Source: Tepidimonas taiwanensis (GTDB taxonomy: Bacteria; Pseudomonadota; Gammaproteobacteria; Burkholderiales; Burkholderiaceae_C). From it: a stretch of DNA of 64,000 nucleotides. The stretch spans positions 1,364,001 to 1,428,000 of the forward strand of contig NZ_CP083911.1 of NCBI RefSeq assembly GCF_020162115.1, read 5' to 3'. Under the pieces are notes generated by a model that saw only the letters and a list, made by a program, of their open reading frames with translations, was not told the DNA's origin and made no database searches. Of the stretch, positions 1 through 9,075 are shown piece by piece (the first letter of the stretch is position 1; each line of letters opens with the position of its first letter). Made by a program: the position numbers and the translations under genes.

Positions 1-850
1 CCTCGGTGTCGCGCAGCGCCGGCTGGTGCGACAGGTGCCGGCGCAGGTGGTCGGCCGCGTCGCGGATCTCGCGCTCACCCGGCAGGAACACCAGAATATC
101 GCCCGCGTGCGCGCCGCCGCGCCAGAGTTCGTCGACGGCGTCGGCAATCGCCTCCTCCAGCCCGTAGTCACGGCTGTCCTCGAACGGCCGCCAGCGGATC
201 TCCACCGGGTAAGTGCGGCCGCTGACGTGGATCACGGGTGCCGGCCCTCTGGTGGAGGCGAAATGCTGCGCAAAGCGTTCGGCGTCGAGCGTCGCGGAGG
301 TGATGATAAGCTTCAGGTCCGGCCGCTGAGGCAGCAGCTGCTTCAGGTACCCGAGCAAAAAGTCGATGTTGAGGCTGCGCTCGTGCGCCTCGTCGATGAT
401 GAGTGTGTCGTAGGCGCGCAGCAGCGGGTCGCGCTGCGTCTCGGCCAGCAAAATGCCGTCGGTCATCAGCTTGATCGCCGCGCCCGGCTGCAGCCGGTCG
501 TGGAAGCGGATCTGGTAGCCGACCAGCGCGCCCAGCGGGGTCTGCGTCTCCTCGGCGATGCGCGCCGCCACCGACGTCGCCGCCAGCCGCCGCGGCTGCG
601 TATGACCGATGAGTGGACGCCGCTGGCCCGGCTGCGGGCACCAATCCATCCCGCCGCCACGCCCCATCGCCAGCGCGATTTTGGGCAGCTGCGTCGTCTT
701 GCCCGAGCCCGTTTCGCCACACACCACGATGACCTGGTGGTCACGCAGCGCCGCCTCGATCGCGGCGCGCTGGGCGGAAACGGGCAGTTGTTCGGGAAAC
801 TCGATCACCGGCGACACTGCCGGCTGATGGCACACTACGTTTTGTGACAT
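1..850 (-). CDS. hrpA: ATP-dependent RNA helicase HrpA, N-terminal part (runs off the left edge)
   Basis: DEAH-box RNA helicase of the HrpA family, which unwinds RNA or remodels ribonucleoprotein using ATP in the cytoplasm. Only the first ~283 residues are present; the rest lies left of the window. Reading the minus strand from the ATG at 850 shows Walker A GETGSGKT (residues 45-52), the partner motif TQPRRLAA (84-91), the DEAH box (153-156) and the SAT motif (185-187), in family order. About twelve residues with a WCPQPGQRR stretch (70-78) sit between GRG and LIGHTQP, where as I recall the E. coli protein has almost nothing. A GATAAT hexamer at 860-865 lies only 10 bases before the ATG, so either the message is nearly leaderless or the true start is an in-frame GTG slightly downstream. 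It is divergent from argA. Confidence 0.93.
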   Translation of the reverse strand, partial: MSQNVVCHQPAVSPVIEFPEQLPVSAQRAAIEAALRDHQVIVVCGETGSGKTTQLPKIALAMGRGGGMDWCPQPGQRRPLIGHTQPRRLAATSVAARIAEETQTPLGALVGYQIRFHDRLQPGAAIKLMTDGILLAETQRDPLLRAYDTLIIDEAHERSLNIDFLLGYLKQLLPQRPDLKLIITSATLDAERFAQHFASTRGPAPVIHVSGRTYPVEIRWRPFEDSRDYGLEEAIADAVDELWRGGAHAGDILVFLPGEREIRDAADHLRRHLSHQPALRDTE

Positions 851-969
851 GACCGCGCGATTATCCCGATCGGGCTCCCCCTTTGGCGTCGTCTGCCCAC
901 GGCGTCGGCTGTCCATGCGTTCGTGATCGCGTCCCTGCCCCTGATCCGCCCCAACACCGCTGCCCCGCG

Positions 970-2316
<1,347 letters not shown>

Positions 2317-2356
2317 TCCGCGGCGAGGCAACGCCCCAAAAAACGGACGCCATCAA

Positions 2357-2388
2357 ACGACAACCGCCCCACGAGGGGGCGGTGTCGT
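2357..2388. terminator. GC-rich hairpin between convergent argA and the lipoprotein gene
   Basis: An inverted repeat (ACGAC-A-ACCGCCCC, loop ACGAG, GGGGCGGT-GTCGT) gives a 13-bp stem with one bulged A at 2362. It sits between argA (plus, ends 2316) and the lipoprotein gene (minus, ends 2444), so it could end transcription from both sides. There is no T-run directly after it on the plus strand. On the minus strand a TTTTTT run comes about 12 bases later. The intrinsic terminator call is therefore moderate. Confidence 0.5.
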
Positions 2389-2443
2389 GTGGGTCAGACG
2401 GCACCCGGCCCGCCGCAGCGGGCTCGGACAGGTCAACCAATGA

Positions 2444-2698
2444 TTACTTCTGCTCGCCAGCGGGCTGCTGCGCGGGCTGCTGGGCCTGGTCACCCGCGGG
2501 CTGCTGGGCCTGGTCACCCGCGGGCTGTTGCGCCTGGTCGCCAGCGGGCTGCTGGGCCGGCTGTTGCGCGTTGTCGGCGGGTGCCGGCGCGGCGGCAGGC
2601 GCGGGAGCCGCCTCGGGCGCAGCGGCTTCTTCCTTCTTGCCGCAGGCGGCCAGGCCAGCGGCGACGATCAGAGCGGCAATCAGAGCGTTCTTGTTCAT
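2444..2698 (-). CDS. Small repeat-containing lipoprotein, function unknown
   Basis: An 84-residue protein with a lipoprotein signal: MNK, a hydrophobic stretch (5-17) and the lipobox LAAC with Cys19, followed by charged KKEE. It should be lipidated and anchored in the cell envelope. The mature part is almost entirely Ala, Pro, Gln and Glu. Residues 53-76 are three tandem copies of GDQAQQPA, encoded by a near-perfect 24-bp DNA repeat (2471-2542). There is no folded domain. Such tails often act as disordered linkers or wall-spanning spacers, but that is inference. I do not recognise a named family. The start is the ATG at 2698, chosen because it begins the signal peptide; an upstream in-frame start at 2818 would spoil it. 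Confidence 0.8.
   Translation of the reverse strand: MNKNALIAALIVAAGLAACGKKEEAAAPEAAPAPAAAPAPADNAQQPAQQPAGDQAQQPAGDQAQQPAGDQAQQPAQQPAGEQK
2471..2542 (-). repeat. Three 24-bp tandem repeats inside the lipoprotein gene
   Basis: Three consecutive 24-bp units encode GDQAQQPA three times. Two copies are identical on reading and the third has a few substitutions. Such arrays change copy number by replication slippage without shifting the frame, so the length of this protein may vary between strains. Confidence 0.85.
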
Positions 2699-2885
2699 AG
2701 CGGGTCGATGCAAATAAGACAACCGGCAATCCGTGTTGCACAACCACCGCCCCGCCGGCACGGAGCGGCAACGTGGTTTTGGTGCGCAGCCCTCCGACCA
2801 CGCACCCAACCAGTGCATTATGGGTCGAACCTAGGGTTTACCCTTGTAAGCAATCGTAACAGTCGTAACGATGGCCGTGCGCGGG
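2699..2885. promoter_or_regulatory. Upstream region of the lipoprotein gene with a TCGTAAC direct repeat
   Basis: This 187-bp gap between roxA (ends 2886) and the lipoprotein start (2698) is more AT-rich than its surroundings. It carries two copies of TCGTAAC (2854-2860 and 2863-2869, 9-bp period) and a short stem AGGGT/ACCCT just beside them (about 2834-2843). A CATAAT hexamer reads on the minus strand near 2818-2823. Direct repeats of this size are compatible with a dimeric response-regulator site, but the regulator is unknown. Confidence 0.3.
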
Positions 2886-4109
2886 TCACAGCTCGCGGTG
2901 CAACCAGCCCGCCTCAAACCACTGCGCCAGCACCTGCTGCGCCGCGGCGCTGGCGCGCACCACCGTGTCCGCGTCCAGCCGTCGCTGGTCCGCGAGCCGC
3001 CGCATCAGCCGCGCGTCGCGGCCAGCGGCGCGCAGCGCCTCGCCGTTGATAAAAACGTGATCGTCATCGTAGGCCATGCGGGTGCGCCGGTCGAGCACCA
3101 CGGCACCGGGCTGCCACGGTGTCTGCGCGGGTTCGAACCACACCCTCGGTTTCGGTTCCGTCAACACCTCACCCAACGCCACGGCCAGCCCACGCTCGTC
3201 GGCAATCAGGCGCTGCAACCCCTCGCGCGCGAAAGCGTGCAGCGCGGGCGGAATGCGCGCCGGCTCGGTCGTCGCGCCCTGGTGCGGATCGCGGTACAGC
3301 ACGTCGTCCTCGTGTTCGTCGGCCAGGCGCTGCGCCAGTTCCGCGGCCAGCCCGCCGCGCTGTGGCACCCGAAAGCCGATCGACACCGTCATGCAGTCGC
3401 CCCCCTCGGCCACGCCGTCGTGCGCCCAGCGCGGCGGCAGGTAGAGCATGTCGCCAGGTTCCAGCACCCACTCGTGCTGCGGCTCGAAGCGCTGCAGGAT
3501 CTTGCACGGCAGATCCGGGCGCAGCGTGAGGTCGCGCTGGCGTCCGATGCGCCAGCGCCGCCGGCCGCTGGCCTGCAACAAAAACACGTCGTAGCTGTCG
3601 TAGTGCGGCCCGACGCCGCCTCCGGCGCTCGCCCATGAAATCATCACGTCGTCCAGCCGCACGTCGGGCACGAAGCGGAAACGCTGCATCAACGCGTGCA
3701 CGCCGTCGTCGTGCAGGTCGACCCCCTGCACGAGCAAGGTCCAGCCCGGCCGTGACAGCGGCGGCAGCGCGCGCGGACCGCGGCGCGCGTGCGGGTCGAA
3801 CGGCCCGTGCCGCAACCGCCACGTCTGGCCCGGGTCGTCGGCCTGCGGGTGCTGTTCGACGACGCGCGACTCGACGTCGTCGCGGGCGGCCAGTGCGAAC
3901 AGGGCCGACCGCGACAGCGGTGCCCGAAAACCCGGGATCGCCTGCCGGATCAACAGCGGACGGCGTTGCCAGTGCCGGCGCATGAATTGCTTCGGCGACA
4001 GGCCGCCCAGCAACGGCGTGGGCTGCACCAGGGCATTCGTGGTGGAGCCGGACAATGCCGGCGACGAGGAGGATACGGGGGATACAAGGCGCGGTCGAGC
4101 ACGAGTCAT
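2886..4109 (-). CDS. roxA: JmjC/cupin ribosomal protein oxygenase (RoxA/YcfD type)
   Basis: Belongs to the Fe(II)/2-oxoglutarate oxygenases that hydroxylate an arginine of ribosomal protein L16 in E. coli (YcfD/RoxA). The substrate here is inferred from family. The 407-residue frame has the iron-binding HxD of VGPHYDSYDVF (His169, Asp171) and the distal His of RWAHDG (His230). The N-terminal block with FMRRHWQRRPLLIRQ aligns with the start of YcfD. The first ~30 residues are low-complexity, so the true start may lie downstream of 4109. It is divergent from the FKBP gene, with only 14 bp between the two start codons as drawn, which also argues for a later start. Confidence 0.88.
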   Translation of the reverse strand: MTRARPRLVSPVSSSSPALSGSTTNALVQPTPLLGGLSPKQFMRRHWQRRPLLIRQAIPGFRAPLSRSALFALAARDDVESRVVEQHPQADDPGQTWRLRHGPFDPHARRGPRALPPLSRPGWTLLVQGVDLHDDGVHALMQRFRFVPDVRLDDVMISWASAGGGVGPHYDSYDVFLLQASGRRRWRIGRQRDLTLRPDLPCKILQRFEPQHEWVLEPGDMLYLPPRWAHDGVAEGGDCMTVSIGFRVPQRGGLAAELAQRLADEHEDDVLYRDPHQGATTEPARIPPALHAFAREGLQRLIADERGLAVALGEVLTEPKPRVWFEPAQTPWQPGAVVLDRRTRMAYDDDHVFINGEALRAAGRDARLMRRLADQRRLDADTVVRASAAAQQVLAQWFEAGWLHREL

Positions 4110-4123
4110 GGGACAATTGTCCG

Positions 4124-4621
4124 ATGAAAATCACCCCTCCCTGCGTGGCCAGCCTGAGCTGGACCCTGAAAGACACCATGGGCGACGTGCTCGACGCATC
4201 GGACGAGCCGGTCGAGTTTCTGGTCGGCGGACGCGACCTGCTGGCCAGCATCGAACAGGCCCTCGTCGGTCTGTCGCCGGGTGACCGCATCGACCTGCAC
4301 CTGGAGCCCAAGGATGCGTTCGGCGACTTCGACGACCAATTGATCTATCTGGAGCCGCGCTCGGCCTTCCCGGCAGAACTGGCGGTTGGTATGGCGTTTG
4401 AGGGACTGCCCCCCGGTTGCACGCCGGATGCGCCACGTGACCGCCTCTACTTCGTCAGCGAAATTTACCCGGACCACGTGGTGCTGGATGCCAACCATCC
4501 GCTCGCGGGCATGGCGCTGCGCCTGTCGATGCGGGTGCACGACGTGCGCGAGGCAACCGTAGACGAAGTCGGCCGCGGCAGCGCCGGCAGCGGCTTCTTC
4601 CAGGTGCGCGTGGGCGACTGA
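4124..4621 (+). CDS. FKBP-type peptidyl-prolyl cis-trans isomerase, SlyD/SlpA-like
   Basis: A 165-residue FKBP-fold protein with an insert-in-flap domain, as in SlyD and FkpB/SlpA: the FKBP core at both ends (SLSWTLKDTMGDVLDASD near 10-27; the LLASIEQALVGLSPGDR block near 43-59) and the flap insert from about 66 to 130. Family members are prolyl isomerase/chaperones in the cytoplasm. The His/Cys-rich metal-binding tail of SlyD is missing, so it is closer to SlpA-type proteins. The ATG at 4124 gives the family's usual MKI start. It is convergent with dut. Confidence 0.85.
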   Translation: MKITPPCVASLSWTLKDTMGDVLDASDEPVEFLVGGRDLLASIEQALVGLSPGDRIDLHLEPKDAFGDFDDQLIYLEPRSAFPAELAVGMAFEGLPPGCTPDAPRDRLYFVSEIYPDHVVLDANHPLAGMALRLSMRVHDVREATVDEVGRGSAGSGFFQVRVGD

Positions 4622-4689
4622 CGCGCCCGGCGCAGCCACCGGCAGCGGTCGGCCCGGGGGGCGGTGCGCCGTGGACGCCGCGGCCCGCG

Positions 4690-5139
4690 TCAGCCGCGGC
4701 CGGTGGAGCCGTACCCCCCCTCGCCGCGCGCCGTCACCGTAGCAAAGGTCTCGACGACCTCGAAGCGCGCCTGTACGACCGGCACGATCACGAGCTGCGC
4801 GATACGCTCCAGCGGCTCGATCGTGAACGGGACGGCACTGCGGTTCCAGGCGCTGACCATCAGCTGCCCCTGGTAGTCGCTGTCGATGAGCCCGACCAGG
4901 TTGCCGAGCACGAGTCCATGCTTGTGCCCCAGCCCCGAGCGCGGCAGGATCAGCGCGGCGTAACCCGGGTCGGCCAGGTGGATGGCCAGTCCCGTGGGCA
5001 CCAGCTCGCACGCCCCCGGCACCAGCGTCAACGGCGCGTCCACACACGCGCGCAGATCGACCCCCGCGCTGCCCGGGGTGGCGTACGCCGGTGGCCGCTC
5101 GCGCAGCCGCTCGTCCAGGATTTTCAGCTCGACCCGCAT
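4690..5139 (-). CDS. dut: dUTP diphosphatase
   Basis: Hydrolyses dUTP to dUMP and diphosphate, keeping uracil out of DNA and supplying dUMP for dTMP synthesis. At 149 residues it has the length of the trimeric dUTPases, and all five motifs are visible: PGSAGVDLRA, PRSGLGHKHG, GLIDSDYQGQL, ERIAQLVIVP and the glycine-rich tail GEGGYGSTG that closes over the active site. I chose the ATG at 5139 (MRVELKILDERL) over an in-frame start 42 bases upstream, because the extra residues do not belong to the family. In many Proteobacteria dut follows dfp/coaBC; here it sits alone, 60 bp from the TRAP permease gene. Confidence 0.96.
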   Translation of the reverse strand: MRVELKILDERLRERPPAYATPGSAGVDLRACVDAPLTLVPGACELVPTGLAIHLADPGYAALILPRSGLGHKHGLVLGNLVGLIDSDYQGQLMVSAWNRSAVPFTIEPLERIAQLVIVPVVQARFEVVETFATVTARGEGGYGSTGRG

Positions 5140-5199
5140 CGCATTCCCTTCCCGGCGCAGCAGCAGGGCAGCTCCGGCCACCCCACCACCGCGGCACGG

Positions 5200-7017
5200 T
5201 CACTGCTTCCCCTGCTTCGCGGCCTCTTCCAGCGCCTTCACGGGATCGATCTCGCCGCCCTCCTGGGCGGGTGGCTCCTCGGCCGCGCCGTCGGCCGGCG
5301 GCTGTGCGTCCTCACCCTCGGCTGGCGGCTCTTCCTCGCCCCACGGCGAGGCCTCGCCATCGCCGCTGAGCTGGTCGAGCTGCTGCATCACCGCCGCATC
5401 GTCGACCTGGACCTTCTTGCCGACGCTGTCCGTGACCAGCCCCGGGAATGCGATCACCACCGCGACCATGATCAACTGCAGGATGATGAAGGCGATCGAC
5501 CCCTTGTAGATCTGCGCGGTCGTCACCGCCGGAATGCGCTGGCCCGTAACCTTGTCGGTGTAGTCCTCCCGCGCCGCGACGCTGCGCAGGTAGAACAGCG
5601 CAAAGCCAAACGGCGGCGTCAAAAACGACGTCTGCAGGTTCATCGCCAGGATCACGCCGAACCAGATCAGGTCGATGCCCATCTTCTCGGCCACCGGTGC
5701 CAGCAGCGGGATCACGATGAACGCGATCTCGAAGAAGTCGATGAACATGCCCAAGATGAACACGAGCAGGTTCACGAAAATCAGGAAGCCCAGCGCCCCG
5801 CCCGGCAGCTTGTCGAACAGGTGTTCGACCCAGATGTGACCGTCGGCCGCGTTGAACGTGAAGCTGAACACCGTCGAGCCAATCAGGATGAACAGCACGA
5901 AGATGCTGAGCTTGGTGGCGTTTTCCAGCGCCTGCTTCAGCAGCCCGAAGCTCAGGCACCGGCGCGCCGCGGCCATGATCAGCGCCCCGACCGCCCCCAT
6001 CGCGCCGCCCTCCGTGGGCGTGGCGAGGCCCAGGAAAATCGTGCCGAGCACGAGGAAAATCAGGATCAACGGCGGGATCAACACGAAGGTCACGCGCTCC
6101 GCCAACCGCGACAGCAGCCCGAGCCGCGAGACGCGGTTGATGATCGCCAGCCCCAGCGCGACGAAGGAAGCGATCGCGATCGAAAAGATGACGCGCTCGT
6201 CGCCGGGCGACGGGCCTTCACGGCCGGTCCACGCCTGCATCAACGCGTCGTGGTTTTGCGCCCACGCCCAGCCAGCCACGGCCGCGATCAGCAGCAGCAC
6301 GAACAGCGACCGGTGGCCGCTGCGGCCGTCGACCTCGGTGTAAATGCGCGCCTGCGGCGGCAGCGGCGGCACCCACGACGGCCGCAGCACGGCCACCGCG
6401 ACGATGAACAACAGGTAACTGCCCACCAGCAACATCGCCGGCAGCAGCGCCCCCGCGTACATGTCGCCCACCGAGCGGCCGAGCTGGTCCGCCAGCACGA
6501 TCAGCACCAGCGACGGCGGGATGGCCTGCGCCAGCGTGCCGGACGCGGTGATCGTGCCGGTGGCGATCGTGCGGTTGTAGCCGTAGCGCAGCATGATGGG
6601 CAGCGAGATCAGGCCCATCGAGATCACCGCCGCCGCGACCACGCCGGTCGTCGCCGCCAGCAGCGCGCCCACCAGGATCACCGCGACGGCCAGCCCCCCG
6701 CGCACCGGGCCGAACACCTGGCCCACCGTCTCGAGCAGGTCTTCGGCCATGCCGCTGCGCTCGAGGATGATCCCCATCAGCGTGAAAAACGGAATCGCCA
6801 GCAGCGTCTCGTTCTGCATGATGCCGAACACCCGCAGCGGCAACGCCTGGAACAGCGTGTCCGGGAACAGGCCCAGCTCCATGCCGAGGAAACCGAACGA
6901 CAGCCCCGTCGCCGCCAGCGCAAACGCGACGGGAAAGCCGCTGAGCAGGAACAGCAGCAGCCCGGCGAACATCACCGGGACAAAATTCTGGGTCAGAAAC
7001 GCCACCATGATCGTCAT
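5200..7017 (-). CDS. dctM: TRAP transporter large permease (DctM/TakM family), enlarged
   Basis: The large membrane subunit of a tripartite ATP-independent periplasmic transporter, which moves substrate using an ion gradient. The 605-residue protein is far longer than the ~425 usual for DctM. Two things account for this: an insert at about 215-310 with two likely membrane segments (near 238-252 and 276-293), and a hydrophilic, Pro/Glu-rich C-terminal tail (552-605). The remainder has the DctM pattern, including FFTLMGIILERSGMAEDLLE and the conserved ATPTEGGAMGAVG. Start ATG 7017 lies 10 bp after the dctQ stop. The partner genes dctQ and dctP are immediately upstream. The binding protein points to 2-oxoacids as substrate. 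Confidence 0.92.
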   Translation of the reverse strand: MTIMVAFLTQNFVPVMFAGLLLFLLSGFPVAFALAATGLSFGFLGMELGLFPDTLFQALPLRVFGIMQNETLLAIPFFTLMGIILERSGMAEDLLETVGQVFGPVRGGLAVAVILVGALLAATTGVVAAAVISMGLISLPIMLRYGYNRTIATGTITASGTLAQAIPPSLVLIVLADQLGRSVGDMYAGALLPAMLLVGSYLLFIVAVAVLRPSWVPPLPPQARIYTEVDGRSGHRSLFVLLLIAAVAGWAWAQNHDALMQAWTGREGPSPGDERVIFSIAIASFVALGLAIINRVSRLGLLSRLAERVTFVLIPPLILIFLVLGTIFLGLATPTEGGAMGAVGALIMAAARRCLSFGLLKQALENATKLSIFVLFILIGSTVFSFTFNAADGHIWVEHLFDKLPGGALGFLIFVNLLVFILGMFIDFFEIAFIVIPLLAPVAEKMGIDLIWFGVILAMNLQTSFLTPPFGFALFYLRSVAAREDYTDKVTGQRIPAVTTAQIYKGSIAFIILQLIMVAVVIAFPGLVTDSVGKKVQVDDAAVMQQLDQLSGDGEASPWGEEEPPAEGEDAQPPADGAAEEPPAQEGGEIDPVKALEEAAKQGKQ

Positions 7018-7027
7018 CCCGGATGCA

Positions 7028-7639
7028 TCAGTTCGTGCGTCCCGGCCCACCATGGGCTTGGGCATGCTCCGCCTCGGCGATGGCTTTGGCCGTCTCCAGC
7101 GCCTCGCTCGAACCGCTGTGCGCCAACGTGTCCGGCCCCTGTCCGGTCAGGAACGCGACGCGCTTGATGAGCTCGCTCACGCTCTGAAGCGCCAGCAGCG
7201 CAAACCCGGCGGGAATCAGCAGATACACCGGCCAGCGGATCAGCCCGCCGGCGTTGGACGACATCTCGCCCGACACCCAGGCCCGCTCGAACACCGGCCA
7301 GCCCAGCGTGATCATCAGATAGCACAGCGGCCAGACGAACACCACGATGCCGACGATGTCGATCCAGTTGCGCGTGCGTGCGGAAAACTTGCCAGCGATG
7401 AAATCGATGCGCACGTGTGCGTTGCGCAGGAAGGCGTAACCGCCACCCAACATGAAGACGGCCGCGAAGAGGTACCACTGCACCTCCAGAAAGGCGTTGG
7501 AGCTGATGGAAAACGCCTTGCGCACGATCGCGTTGCCGGTGCTGATCAGCGTCGCGGCCAGGATCAGCCACATGCCCAGCTTGCCGATCGCCTCACCCAA
7601 CGCGTCGATCCAGCGACAGAAAGACAACAGAGCTTTCAT
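7028..7639 (-). CDS. dctQ: TRAP transporter small permease (DctQ/TakQ family)
   Basis: Small four-helix membrane subunit that pairs with DctM in the inner membrane. The 203-residue protein has four hydrophobic segments (about 17-37, 50-66, 93-115 and 136-160) and the DctQ signature around RNAHVRIDFIAGKFS. The tail after residue 170 is hydrophilic and Ala/Glu-rich. The gene sits between dctP and dctM. A strong intrinsic terminator lies upstream of it (7759-7780), so transcription of the permeases depends on read-through or on a promoter in 7640-7758. Confidence 0.93.
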   Translation of the reverse strand: MKALLSFCRWIDALGEAIGKLGMWLILAATLISTGNAIVRKAFSISSNAFLEVQWYLFAAVFMLGGGYAFLRNAHVRIDFIAGKFSARTRNWIDIVGIVVFVWPLCYLMITLGWPVFERAWVSGEMSSNAGGLIRWPVYLLIPAGFALLALQSVSELIKRVAFLTGQGPDTLAHSGSSEALETAKAIAEAEHAQAHGGPGRTN

Positions 7640-7758
7640 ATCCTTATCCCCCGGGTCGCAGGGTATCCGCTTGCGGAAAGCGCCGCAGTATAGCCGCGCC
7701 GCTCTCCCGTCCCAAAGCCGGTGCGGGGCACCCCTGGATCGCGGTGCCCCCCGCCCAC

Positions 7759-7780
7759 AAAAAACCCCGCTTGCGCGGGG
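7759..7780 (-). terminator. Intrinsic terminator after dctP, ahead of dctQM
   Basis: On the minus strand a CCCCGC stem with the loop GCAA and its exact complement GCGGGG is followed directly by TTTTTT. It lies 25 bp after the dctP stop and 120 bp before dctQ. It probably sets a high binding-protein to permease ratio, by stopping most transcripts after dctP. Confidence 0.88.
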
Positions 7781-7804
7781 TCGCCGACCGCGGACGGTCG
7801 CGCC

Positions 7805-8890
7805 TCAGAGTTTGGCCGCTTGCATGTAGCTGTCGAAGCGCGCTTCGGTGAAGCGGAACCACAGATTGGCGTCGCGCTGGAAGTTGCGGTAGTCGGTGTA
7901 GACCTTGCGCCAGTTCGGGTTGGACTTCGAGAGCTCGTCGTACAGCGCCATCGCTTCTTTGAAGGCGGCATCCATCACCGACTTCGGCAGCGCCAGCACC
8001 TTGGCACCGTTGGCCACGAGGCGCTTGAGCGCCGCCGGGTTTTGCGCGTCGTACTTGGCCTGCATCTCCACGTGCGCGTGGGAGGCGGCCGCCTGCACCA
8101 TCGCTTTGTACTCAGCGGAGAGATCGTTGTACGCCTTCTTGTTGATGTAGAAATCTACCTCTGCACCGCCTTCCCACCAACCCGGGTAGTAGTAGTTCTT
8201 CGCGACCTTGTAAAAGCCCAGCTTCTCGTCGTCGTAGGGCCCAATCCACTCCGCGGCATCGATGGTGCCCTTCTCGAGTGCTTGGTAAATTTCCCCGCCG
8301 GGGATGTTTTGCGGCACGGCTCCCAAGCGGCTGAGCACCTTGCCGGCAAAGCCGCCGATGCGCATCTTCAAGCCCTTGATATCTTCGGGCGACTTGATCT
8401 CCTTGCGATACCAGCCGCCCATCTGCGCACCGGTGTTGCCACCAGGGAAGTTGACGATGTTGTACTGGTCATAAAACTCCCGGAACAGCTTCAGGCCGTT
8501 GCCCTCGTAGTACCACGCGGTGAGCTGACGGCTGTTCATGCCAAACGGAATGGCGGTACCGATGGCAAACGTGTCGTCCTTGCCGAAGTAGTAATACGCG
8601 CACGTGTGCCCTGCCTCCACGGTGCCCTGCTGCACAGCGTCCACGACCCCAAACGCGGGCACCAACTCACCCGGCGCGTGCACGGTCACCTCGAACTTTC
8701 CTCCGGACATGGCCTTGAGGGCGTCGGCAAACACCTGGGCCCCGCCGTGGATGGTGTCGAGCGACTTCGGAAAGCTCGACGTCAGACGCCAACGGACCGT
8801 GGGTTGTGCGTGCGCGGCGGGGGCCGCTGCCGTCGCCAAAATGCCGGCCAGTCCAGCGTGCTTGATGACAGAACGACGATCCATGCTCAC
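7805..8890 (-). CDS. dctP: TRAP solute-binding protein, TakP-like (2-oxoacid binding)
   Basis: Periplasmic binding protein of the TRAP system. The 361-residue sequence closely follows TakP of Rhodobacter sphaeroides as I remember it: SSFPKSLDTI near residue 38, GELVP, FPGGNTGAQMGGW, GGFAGKVLSRLG, EKGTIDAAEW, GPYDDEKLGF and YYYPGWWEGG. TakP binds 2-oxoacids such as pyruvate and 2-oxobutyrate, so this ligand class is a well-supported inference. The N-terminus (MDRRSVIKHAGLAG, then a hydrophobic stretch and AHAQ) looks like a twin-arginine signal. Start is 8890, or the second ATG at 8884. Downstream are a terminator and then dctQ and dctM. Confidence 0.93.
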   Translation of the reverse strand: MSMDRRSVIKHAGLAGILATAAAPAAHAQPTVRWRLTSSFPKSLDTIHGGAQVFADALKAMSGGKFEVTVHAPGELVPAFGVVDAVQQGTVEAGHTCAYYYFGKDDTFAIGTAIPFGMNSRQLTAWYYEGNGLKLFREFYDQYNIVNFPGGNTGAQMGGWYRKEIKSPEDIKGLKMRIGGFAGKVLSRLGAVPQNIPGGEIYQALEKGTIDAAEWIGPYDDEKLGFYKVAKNYYYPGWWEGGAEVDFYINKKAYNDLSAEYKAMVQAAASHAHVEMQAKYDAQNPAALKRLVANGAKVLALPKSVMDAAFKEAMALYDELSKSNPNWRKVYTDYRNFQRDANLWFRFTEARFDSYMQAAKL

Positions 8891-9075
8891 TCCTTGTCAA
8901 AAAACTTCAGATATGTCGATGACACGACCGCTACCGCAGTGCATCATCGACCTCATGGGGGCAGTGTATGCCGCGCCCCTTGGGCCACCCGTCCGTGTTT
9001 TCCCTAATGAGCCGCCGCATTGCCGCGGAAATGAAGAGATTTCAACGCGCGTGCAATGTGCTTCACAAGCGGCCC

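Noticed and set aside
2471..2542. Possible CRISPR-like array
   Set aside because: The 24-bp units are directly adjacent with no spacers and are an in-frame coding repeat.
4918..7167. Plus-strand open frame of ~750 codons across the TRAP permease genes
   Set aside because: Low-complexity Arg/Gln/His-rich translation, fully antisense to dctM with clear membrane motifs on the other strand.
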